Source: Marinomonas pollencensis
GTDB taxonomy: Bacteria; Pseudomonadota; Gammaproteobacteria; Pseudomonadales; Marinomonadaceae
Direction: 5' to 3'
Length of the DNA stretch: 64,000 nucleotides
Assembly: GCF_003387375.1 (NCBI RefSeq)
Contig: NZ_QUNG01000003.1
Coordinates: 1-64,000, forward strand
Shown: positions 57,665 to 64,000 of the stretch, piece by piece
Numbering within the stretch: position 1 is the stretch's first letter
Layout of the letters: every line of letters starts with the position of its first letter
The notes under the pieces: generated by a model
What the model was told of the DNA's origin: nothing
Seen by the model: only the letters and a program-made list of their open reading frames with translations
Database searches by the model: none
Program-made: the position numbers and the translations under genes

Positions 57665-57701
57665 AGCAAGTAGGCAAATCATTCAAGGCGGAAGCAACCT
57701 A

Positions 57702-58013
57702 ATGGCAATAAATTTCACAGGGATATCAAACCAAGGCGGCGTTAGCAAAAATAGCCGCACGCCCGCTGAAGACTCCACATCAAAAACAGCGGTGGACGCC
57801 AATACATCTGGTGCTGGTACTATGGCTGAAGACACAGTTAGGCTTAGTGGCACCGCTCAAACCCTACAGAATCAAGAAGCCAAAATTAACGGTTTATCTG
57901 ATATCGACCAACAAAAAGTAGATCAAATTAAGCAAGCCATTGCATCTGGAAACTATAAAATCGACTCACAGAAACTGGCTAGCAACATGGCGTCTATGGA
58001 CTCATTATTCTAG
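57702..58013 (+). CDS. flgM: anti-sigma-28 factor FlgM
   Basis: A 103-residue, largely unstructured protein that binds FliA until the hook is finished, then leaves through the export channel. The C-terminal DTVRLSGTAQTLQNQEAKINGLSDIDQQKVDQIKQAIASGNYKIDSQKLASNM is the FlgM domain. It is driven by a FliA promoter, so it feeds back on its own target. Confidence 0.93.
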   Translation: MAINFTGISNQGGVSKNSRTPAEDSTSKTAVDANTSGAGTMAEDTVRLSGTAQTLQNQEAKINGLSDIDQQKVDQIKQAIASGNYKIDSQKLASNMASMDSLF

Positions 58014-58048
58014 ACTGTCATTAATGCAGTCTTAATTGGTTTACCTAT

Positions 58049-58528
58049 ATGTTGCCCATCGCCCCTGTTTTCCTTAGAAGTAAAGAAATTCTACAACAAC
58101 TTTCCTCTCTTCTAGACAGTGAAAGAGTGGCATTTGGTGAACTCAACAGCGAAGCCATTGTCAGTATCGCTGCTGAAAAAAGCGCCCTCCTAGATGAAAT
58201 GAATCTATTAAATGAGAGAAGAGTTAATCTGCTCATTAAATTTAACATCATAGATCGCAAAAAACCTTTAGAAGAAGATTTCAAAACTTGGCTACTAGAG
58301 CAAGATAGCAGCATGGATGAAACTCGCCAACTAATGGAAGAATGCGAAACACTGTTGACCCTCTGCAAAACAAAAAACCAAAGCAATGCCAGAATTCTCA
58401 CCACCTTACAGAAACGCAATAAGCATTTATTTGAATTATTACAAGGTCACAACGATAAAAGTAAAGTCTACACATCAAGAGGCGCCACACGCCCAATTAG
58501 CAGTAAGCACACTTTAGGTAGAGCTTAA
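58049..58528 (+). CDS. flgN: flagellar export chaperone FlgN
   Basis: A 159-residue helical chaperone for FlgK and FlgL. Position after flgM, length and the long amphipathic helices (VAFGELNSEAIVSIAAEKSALLDEMNLLNERRVNLL) fit FlgN. No clear Shine-Dalgarno sequence precedes ATG 58049. A small hairpin (AGACTG/CAGTCT) lies between flgM and this gene. Confidence 0.85.
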   Translation: MLPIAPVFLRSKEILQQLSSLLDSERVAFGELNSEAIVSIAAEKSALLDEMNLLNERRVNLLIKFNIIDRKKPLEEDFKTWLLEQDSSMDETRQLMEECETLLTLCKTKNQSNARILTTLQKRNKHLFELLQGHNDKSKVYTSRGATRPISSKHTLGRA

Positions 58529-58565
58529 AATTCTCATATAAATCAATTGTTTCCCTTCCCAAAAT

Positions 58566-58594
58566 TTGAGTTACGCGCAAAATTCAGGTATAAA
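58566..58594 (+). promoter_or_regulatory. sigma-70 promoter of tRNA-Arg
   Basis: TTGAGT, 17 bases, TATAAA, ending 20 bases before the mature tRNA 5' end. Spacing is optimal. Confidence 0.7.
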
Positions 58595-58614
58595 TCTCCT
58601 AATAGAAAACAAAT

Positions 58615-58690
58615 GTCCCCTTAGTTCAGCTGGATAGAACAAGGACCTCCTAAGTCTTAGACGTGAGTTCGAATCTCGCAGGGGACACCA
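58615..58690 (+). tRNA. tRNA-Arg (anticodon CCU)
   Basis: A 76-base cloverleaf with CCA encoded. The acceptor GTCCCCT pairs fully with AGGGGAC, the D stem GTTC with GAAC, the anticodon stem AGGAC with GTCTT (one G-U), and the T stem GTGAG with CTCGC (one U-G) around TTCGAAT. The loop CTCCTAA has U33 and anticodon CCT at 58649-58651, reading AGG codons. Confidence 0.96.
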
Positions 58691-58695
58691 GACAC

Positions 58696-58723
58696 AAAAA
58701 AAGAGCGCATGCGCTCTTTTTTT
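58696..58723. terminator. terminator after tRNA-Arg, bidirectional
   Basis: AAAAAAAGAGCGC (58696-58708) pairs perfectly with GCGCTCTTTTTTT (58711-58723), with A and T tracts on both sides. It ends the tRNA transcript and probably also the leftward trpGDC-osmC transcript. Confidence 0.92.
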
Positions 58724-58740
58724 ACATAAGACAGAACAGC

Positions 58741-59148
58741 TTATTGCGCTTCTATCAACTCAAAACTATGAACGATCTTCACTCCGCCTTTTTCCAACAT
58801 CAAAGACGCAGAACAGTATTCTTCAGCCGATAACTTCACCGCACGCTCTACTATTTTCTCTTTAAGGTTGCGACCTGTTACAACAAAATGCACACGGATT
58901 TCGGTAAACACAGCGGGGACCGAATCGGCACGATCTGCATCAATTTTCGCCACACAAGAGACAACATCTTGACGAGACTTTTTCAGAATATTAACCACAT
59001 CGTAAGAGGTACAGCCGCCTAGCCCAGCTAACAGCAACTCCATTGGACGAACACCCACTTTTTGGTTGCCGTCTATTTCAATACTGAAGCCAGATCCTGT
59101 TTCAGCAGTGAAATGAACATCTTCTTGCCACGTTACATCGGTTTTCAT
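58741..59148 (-). CDS. OsmC family protein (YhfA-like)
   Basis: A 135-residue OsmC-fold protein with both cysteines, in GLGGCTSYDVV and SAEEYCSASLML, so thiol-dependent peroxide chemistry is possible. The sequence is closest in style to YhfA, a poorly understood branch. It lies 21 bases downstream of trpC on the same strand and may be transcribed with it. Confidence 0.88.
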   Translation of the reverse strand: MKTDVTWQEDVHFTAETGSGFSIEIDGNQKVGVRPMELLLAGLGGCTSYDVVNILKKSRQDVVSCVAKIDADRADSVPAVFTEIRVHFVVTGRNLKEKIVERAVKLSAEEYCSASLMLEKGGVKIVHSFELIEAQ

Positions 59149-59169
59149 TATTTAACCTTCTCTAGACTC

Positions 59170-59982
59170 TTATTCAAACAGCTCAGCCAGTTTTTCACCT
59201 GGATTCTGCGCCTTCATAAACGCTTCTCCAACCAAAAAGGCATGTATTTCATTTTTACGCATCAGCGCCACATCATCTCGAGTATGAATACCACTTTCGG
59301 TAACAATAAGGCGATCATCTGGCACCCCTTTCATTAGCTCAAAGGTATGATCTAAACTTAAATCAAAGGTATGTAAATCTCTGTTATTAATACCTAAAAG
59401 CTCTGTTTGCGTATGCTCAAGCGCCAAATCTAATTCCGCTTTATTATGCACTTCCACCAGCACATCCATACCTAGCTCACGAGCTAGGGCATCAAACGCC
59501 TTTAATTGAGCCCCATCCAAGCAAGCCGCAATCAGTAGAATACAATCAGCACCAATCGCACGCGCTTCCATGATTTGATATTCATCTACCATAAAATCTT
59601 TACGAATAACGGGCAACTTACATGCGTTGCGTGCTTCTACTAAATAATCTTCATGGCCCATAAAAAAGTCTTGATCCGTCAATACGGACAAACAGGCTGC
59701 GCCATGCTGTTCGTAGGAACGAGCAATCTGTGCCGGCGAGAAGCTTTCTCGCAGAACGCCTTTACTAGGGGAGGCTTTTTTGATTTCGGCGATAACCCCT
59801 GCTTTACCCGCAGCCACTTTATTGCGCAGCGCTTGAGCAAAGCCTCTTGGCGCGTTATGTACATTTGCTACAGAAGCTGCCACTTCTAAATTAGCGTAAG
59901 AAGTTTGTCCTTTTCGCGCTTCTATTTCTTCAAACTTTCGCGCCACAATTTTTCTTAAAATAGTTGGTATTTCTACTTGCAT
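59170..59982 (-). CDS. trpC: indole-3-glycerol phosphate synthase TrpC
   Basis: A 270-residue TIM barrel closing the indole ring in tryptophan synthesis. IPTILRKIVARKFEEIEARK opens it, VIAEIKKASPSKGVLRE carries the catalytic lysine, and LPVIRKDFMVDEYQI, LGINNRDLHTF and VTESGIHTRDDV follow. It is monofunctional (no TrpF domain). It follows trpD after 19 bases. Confidence 0.96.
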   Translation of the reverse strand: MQVEIPTILRKIVARKFEEIEARKGQTSYANLEVAASVANVHNAPRGFAQALRNKVAAGKAGVIAEIKKASPSKGVLRESFSPAQIARSYEQHGAACLSVLTDQDFFMGHEDYLVEARNACKLPVIRKDFMVDEYQIMEARAIGADCILLIAACLDGAQLKAFDALARELGMDVLVEVHNKAELDLALEHTQTELLGINNRDLHTFDLSLDHTFELMKGVPDDRLIVTESGIHTRDDVALMRKNEIHAFLVGEAFMKAQNPGEKLAELFE

Positions 59983-60001
59983 AACAACATCCTTCGCTTC
60001 A

Positions 60002-61036
60002 TTACTCAGCGTTTTTATAATAACGAGTAAAGCTCGCTAGCTCTGAAAGCTTCACTTTCGCCAACCCGCTACCAATCATGTCCTCTGCCATTTCTACACC
60101 TTCTTTTAGTGTATCCGCAACACCACATACATAGATGGCAGCACCAGCATTTAACGCGACAATATCACGCGCAGGGTTTTCAACCCCTTTGCCATCCAAA
60201 GCACTTTTTATTAACGCTAAGCTTTCTGTTGAGTCTTTTGCTTGCAGCGCATTAAGAGACTGCAGAGGAATACCAAAGTCTTCAGGGCTAATCGTATATT
60301 CCGTGATCTCACCATGATTAAGTTCAGCAACATAGGTTAATCCACCTATGCTAATTTCATCCAAGCCATCTTCTGAGTGCACCACCATTACATGCTCGCT
60401 GCCTAACGCTTTCAATACTTCCGCGATCGGCCGCACCCATTGCTTTGCAAACACTCCCATTACCTGTCTTTTGGTTCCGGCAGGATTGGTTAAAGGGCCC
60501 AATAAGTTAAAGATGGTGCGTGTTGCCATCTCTTTACGAGGACCCACTGCGTACTTCATTGCCGAATGGTGATTAGGAGCAAACATAAATCCTAACCCAA
60601 TCTCTTCAACACAACGACGAACTTGCTCAGCAGTCAAATCAAGATAGATGCCAGCTTCTTCTAATACATCCGCACTGCCTGATTTAGATGAAACAGAACG
60701 TCCTCCATGCTTGGCAACCTTTCCCCCTGCTGCGGCAACAACAAAGGCCGACGCCGTAGACACATTAAATAAATTGCCACCATCGCCACCTGTCCCACAG
60801 GTATCGACTAAGTGTTCTAGCGGCAAATCTACCTTCATAGACAATTCGCGCATCACTTTCGCGGCAGCGCTAATTTCGGCAACGGTTTCGCCTTTCATTC
60901 GCAAACCAATTAAAAAACCACCAATTTGAGCTGGAGTGGTATTACCTGTCATTATATCGGTCATTACGAGACGCATTTGATCGCTGCTCAAATCCTGATG
61001 ACTCGCCACAGCTGAAATTGCTTTTTGGATATCCAC
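60002..61036 (-). CDS. trpD: anthranilate phosphoribosyltransferase TrpD
   Basis: A 344-residue enzyme joining anthranilate to PRPP. The DTCGTGGDGGNLFNVSTASA signature near residue 80 binds PRPP, followed by KHGGRSVSSKSGSADVLE and GPLTNPAG. It is a stand-alone TrpD, not fused to TrpG. It lies 9 bases after trpG. Confidence 0.96.
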   Translation of the reverse strand: MDIQKAISAVASHQDLSSDQMRLVMTDIMTGNTTPAQIGGFLIGLRMKGETVAEISAAAKVMRELSMKVDLPLEHLVDTCGTGGDGGNLFNVSTASAFVVAAAGGKVAKHGGRSVSSKSGSADVLEEAGIYLDLTAEQVRRCVEEIGLGFMFAPNHHSAMKYAVGPRKEMATRTIFNLLGPLTNPAGTKRQVMGVFAKQWVRPIAEVLKALGSEHVMVVHSEDGLDEISIGGLTYVAELNHGEITEYTISPEDFGIPLQSLNALQAKDSTESLALIKSALDGKGVENPARDIVALNAGAAIYVCGVADTLKEGVEMAEDMIGSGLAKVKLSELASFTRYYKNAE

Positions 61037-61045
61037 CCATTACTC

Positions 61046-61624
61046 CTATCGCGTCAAAAAATTTGCTAACAAGGCATGCCCTGCCTCGGTCAAAATAGAT
61101 TCTGGGTGAAATTGCACCCCTTCTACTGGTAAGGACTTGTGCCGCATACCCATAATCTCATCTCGCTTACCATCCGCTCCTTGCGTCCAGGCAGTTATCT
61201 CGAAGCAGTCTGGTAAAGTAACTTCATCGACAATCAACGAATGATACCGCGTTGCGCTTTGAGGGTTAGGTAAGCCGTTAAAAACAGACGTTTCATTGTG
61301 ATAAATTAAAGAAGTCTTGCCGTGCATGACATTTCTAGCACGAATAACATCACCACCAAAGACTTGGCCAATACTTTGATGGCCTAAGCAAATACCTAAA
61401 ATAGGAATTTTACCGGCAAATTCACGAATCGCCGCCATCGAGATTCCTGCTTCATTTGGTGTGCACGGACCGGGAGAAATCACCAAATGAGAAGGGGCTA
61501 GCTGGGCTATTTGCTCAATGCTAATCTCATCATTTCGATAAACGCAAACTTCTGCTCCCAACTCACGAAAATACTGTACTAGGTTGTAAGTAAAAGAGTC
61601 GTAATTATCAATCATTAACAACAT
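61046..61624 (-). CDS. trpG: anthranilate/aminodeoxychorismate synthase glutaminase TrpG
   Basis: A 192-residue class I glutamine amidotransferase. [31 protein letters not shown], the nucleophile Cys in [15 protein letters not shown], and the His-Glu pair in VQFHPESIL are all present. It supplies ammonia to TrpE and probably also to PabB. trpE is not in the window; the trpGDC arrangement without trpE is common in Pseudomonas relatives. Confidence 0.94.
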   Translation of the reverse strand: MLLMIDNYDSFTYNLVQYFRELGAEVCVYRNDEISIEQIAQLAPSHLVISPGPCTPNEAGISMAAIREFAGKIPILGICLGHQSIGQVFGGDVIRARNVMHGKTSLIYHNETSVFNGLPNPQSATRYHSLIVDEVTLPDCFEITAWTQGADGKRDEIMGMRHKSLPVEGVQFHPESILTEAGHALLANFLTR

Positions 61625-61961
61625 GTCTATACTAACTCTTTGATTTTATATAAGGCATAAAAATACAGTGTCACACTTTCCCAGAGAAGCTTTTACCCCC
61701 CACTGAAAAGGCAATACAACCATCATCGATCCTCGATTTTAAAGGATTTGGCGGCCGAACACTAACCCCTTTCTTTCGCTCACTGAGGATTCGCTCAGTT
61801 GCTAAATAAAATCACAACAAAATATCAAGAAAGCTCAACATTATTCAATTTTATCGTCAAAAATGGCCTAACAATCCACTCTAGTTTGAAACAATCAAGG
61901 TTATACTTCACACTAACACTCCGTCACCACTTCTTCTCTTTTCGGTTATAAAGGACACGCT
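61625..61961. other. 337-base divergent region between trpG and mgtE
   Basis: No coding frame found. A short hairpin ACTGAG/CTCAGT lies near 61783-61800. I looked for a magnesium-responsive M-box before mgtE and for a Trp-rich leader peptide before trpG and recognised neither. Promoters for both directions must be here. Confidence 0.45.
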
Positions 61962-63293
61962 GTGCACAACCAAGTTGCAGACCTTATTGAAGCATTAATT
62001 CAAGATGAGCACTCCTACGAGTCCATTGGCAAAGCCATGGCCGAAGCAACCCCTGACGATGTTGCTCTAGCGCTAGAATCCATCCCTCTTACACAGCGCA
62101 CCAGAGCATGGCAAAACATCAAACAAGCGAAGCGCCTCGACATACTCGTGGAAATGCGTGGCGAGTCACGTAGCTTATTGCTAAAGGAGCTTGAAGAGTC
62201 TGAAATCGAGGCGTTATTCGCCGATGTTGATGCTGAAGATTTGTTGGAAATAGCCGACTCTTTGCCAGACAAAATGGTGGATTTGGCACTCAACCAGATG
62301 GACCACAAACAGCGTGAGTACTATCAAAAAGGGATAGTGTATGACGACAACCTGGTTGGTCGCTGGATGGATCACGAGTTACTTATTGCGTCCCAAAGCA
62401 TACGCTCTGCTGAAGCACTGCGTTTATTAAAGAAAAGCACCCCCAATTACACAGATATGATCTACCTAGTCAATCGAACCGGTCGCTGGGTGGGCTGCGT
62501 TAAATTTGATCAGTTATTCAAAGCACAAGGTCACGAAGCCATTTCCAGCTTAATCGACGAAGACTGCCCTTTTGTTCTCGCCACAACGGAACTGACCAAA
62601 GCCGCTGAGCAACTCGAAAAAGCAGAACTGTCGGCATTGCCTGTGGTGGATGAGCATCATATTTTACTCGGTCGCTTTCATACTGGACTGGCGCTTGAAA
62701 GCCTTCGTCTCGCCAATGAAACACAACAAATGTCGACCGCAGGTTTAAACGAAGAATCCGATTTATTTGCACCGGTAAAACGCAGCGCAGCCACTCGCGG
62801 CATCTGGCTTGGAATCAACCTTTTAACCGCTTTTTTAGCCTCCTCTTTTATTGGGCTATTTGAAGCAACACTGCAACAAGTGGTTGCTCTTGCTGTACTC
62901 ATGCCCATAGTTGCCTCTATGGGTGGCATCGCAGGTAGCCAAACCCTTACGTTAATCGTACGCGGTTTAGCCCTCGGCCAAATCACTCGCAGCAACTTAA
63001 AGTCGCTGCTTTCAAAAGAACTAAAAGTCGGTATCTTAAATGGTATTCTCTGGGCAATTGTAATCGGCGTTGTCACCCTATGGTGGTTTGAGAACCCGAT
63101 GCTCGGGGCGGTTATCGCTATGGCCATTATCGTCAATATTCTTATGGCGGCGTTTTCTGGGGTCATTATCCCGGTTGTCTTAGATAAACTAAAAATCGAC
63201 CCGGCATTATCAGGGTCCGTTATTTTAACCACGGTCACAGACATTGCGGGCTTTGTGGCTTTTCTAGGCTTAGGCACTTTATTTCTTCTTTAA
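61962..63293 (+). CDS. mgtE: magnesium transporter MgtE
   Basis: A 443-residue magnesium channel. Residues about 1-125 form the MgtE N-domain with superhelical repeats (EIEALFADVDAEDLLEIADSLPDKMV), 126-250 the CBS pair and about 270-443 five membrane helices with the pore signature AVLMPIVASMGGIAGSQTLTL. GTG 61962 is supported by AAGGA six bases upstream. The mscS-like gene follows 47 bases later. Confidence 0.93.
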   Translation: MHNQVADLIEALIQDEHSYESIGKAMAEATPDDVALALESIPLTQRTRAWQNIKQAKRLDILVEMRGESRSLLLKELEESEIEALFADVDAEDLLEIADSLPDKMVDLALNQMDHKQREYYQKGIVYDDNLVGRWMDHELLIASQSIRSAEALRLLKKSTPNYTDMIYLVNRTGRWVGCVKFDQLFKAQGHEAISSLIDEDCPFVLATTELTKAAEQLEKAELSALPVVDEHHILLGRFHTGLALESLRLANETQQMSTAGLNEESDLFAPVKRSAATRGIWLGINLLTAFLASSFIGLFEATLQQVVALAVLMPIVASMGGIAGSQTLTLIVRGLALGQITRSNLKSLLSKELKVGILNGILWAIVIGVVTLWWFENPMLGAVIAMAIIVNILMAAFSGVIIPVVLDKLKIDPALSGSVILTTVTDIAGFVAFLGLGTLFLL

Positions 63294-63340
63294 ATACGTT
63301 ATCGCAACTTAATTAAGCACATTTTAAAATAGGACAGACA

Positions 63341-64000
63341 ATGACTTGGGAAAACGCGCAAACATATTTAGGGTTAGGTGACTCAAACATGCACTGGATA
63401 GTGCGTGTTTTTATCGTCGTATTGCTGACCCTAATAGTCAATTTTATTGCAGTACGTGTGCTTGACCGCATCGAGCACCATTTAGGCAAAACCAAAAACC
63501 CATGGGATAACATACTTATCCGAGCCACCCAAAAACCCTTAGGTGTTTTTATTTGGTTAGTCGGTATATCAGTGGCCGCTGAGATCTCAGGCACTGAACT
63601 CGATCCCACATTCACATCTATCATCTCAGCATTACGCGATGTCGGGGTAATTGCCCTGTTAGCTTGGTTCGTATTGCGATTCATCAAAGAGGCAGAAAAT
63701 ACTCTTACTACATCAAGCAAGGTGGCGAAAAAAGTAGATGTCACCACCGCCAGCGCTATCAGTAAACTGTTGAGAGTCTCGGTTATCATCACCGCCTTGT
63801 TGGTCATACTGCAAACGCTAGGCTACAGCATTTCTGGGGTGTTAGCGTTTGGTGGGGTCGGCGGTATTGCAATTGGTTTCGCCGCCAAGGACTTACTGTC
63901 GAATTTTTTTGGCGGCCTGATCGTCTATCTCGATAGACCCTTTGTGGTTGGTGATTGGATTCGTTCGCCGGATAAAAACATTGAAGGTACGGTAGAAAAT
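63341..64000 (+). CDS. MscS family mechanosensitive channel (partial, runs off window)
   Basis: The first 220 codons of a mechanosensitive channel. Three or more membrane helices are followed by the pore helix and start of the beta domain: SISGVLAFGGVGGIAIGFAA, then KDLLSNFFGGLIVYLDRPF and VVGDWIRSPDKNIEGTVEN, a strong MscS match. AGGACAG precedes ATG 63341. The C-terminus is missing because the window ends. Such channels vent solutes on osmotic downshock, which fits an organism that imports choline. Confidence 0.93.
   Translation, partial: MTWENAQTYLGLGDSNMHWIVRVFIVVLLTLIVNFIAVRVLDRIEHHLGKTKNPWDNILIRATQKPLGVFIWLVGISVAAEISGTELDPTFTSIISALRDVGVIALLAWFVLRFIKEAENTLTTSSKVAKKVDVTTASAISKLLRVSVIITALLVILQTLGYSISGVLAFGGVGGIAIGFAAKDLLSNFFGGLIVYLDRPFVVGDWIRSPDKNIEGTVEN

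Noticed and set aside
58615-58690. tRNA as phage or island attachment site
   Set aside because: No integrase, no second copy of the tRNA 3' end, and the flanks are ordinary core genes.
61625-61961. M-box riboswitch before mgtE or Trp attenuator before trpG
   Set aside because: Region length would allow it, but I recognise neither the conserved M-box segments nor a short Trp-rich leader frame with a terminator.
63313-63807. 164-codon open frame on the minus strand at the right edge
   Set aside because: Antisense to the MscS-type channel gene, whose sense translation has clear family motifs.

Overview
The window reads as a continuous chromosomal segment of a motile, halotolerant marine gammaproteobacterium. 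Gene content and protein style (ChoXWV/BetI choline uptake, galU-suhB-trmJ housekeeping set, ParE, polar-type flagellar gene order, pseudaminic acid genes) point to Oceanospirillales, most likely Marinomonas or a close relative. That placement is inferred from the sequence alone. I see no insertion sequence, integrase, phage gene or CRISPR array.

Region 1 (1-29.5 kb) is housekeeping and small-molecule genes: tatD and an RmlD-like reductase, trmJ, suhB, galU, an ArgP-like regulator divergent from a LysE/ArgO exporter, an MFS carrier, a frameshifted permease followed by a small thioredoxin and an OsmC protein, the betI-choXWV choline importer, a MalY/PatB lyase, a sterol-desaturase-like hydroxylase, yceH, a Gfo/Idh/MocA oxidoreductase with a His-rich tail, an AEC transporter, a LysR/pirin pair, an aromatic aminotransferase, a UPF0149 protein, the nudF-acyltransferase-yqiB-yqiA-parE group, and tag.

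Region 2 (29.6-36.6 kb) is flagellin glycosylation. pseB-pseC-pseF run rightward and converge on pseG-pseI-maf, which continue leftward from fliS, fliD and flaG. The acetyltransferase PseH is absent from the cluster.

Region 3 (36.6-58.5 kb) is the middle and late flagellar cluster on the minus strand: cheV, cheR, flgBCDE, a strong terminator, flgFGHIJ, flgKL, a degenerate HD-GYP protein, two near-identical flagellins, flaG, fliD, fliS and a FliT-like chaperone. flgA, flgM and flgN diverge on the plus strand. Four excellent sigma-28 (FliA) promoters (flgK, two flagellins, flgM) and one well-spaced sigma-54 promoter (flgB) are visible, so the expected regulatory cascade can be read directly from the DNA.

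Region 4 (58.6-64 kb) has tRNA-Arg(CCU) with its own promoter and terminator, an OsmC protein, trpGDC without trpE, mgtE, and an MscS-type channel that runs off the right edge.

The most interesting signal is at suhB. Its leader carries an exact boxA element directly downstream of a long stem-loop, as in an rrn antitermination leader, while the SuhB protein has lost most of the inositol-phosphatase catalytic residues. Together these suggest a SuhB kept only as a Nus-complex factor. Other oddities are an HD-GYP protein with the HD histidine replaced, a FlgE with a duplicated internal segment, and a permease broken by two compensating homopolymer frameshifts.
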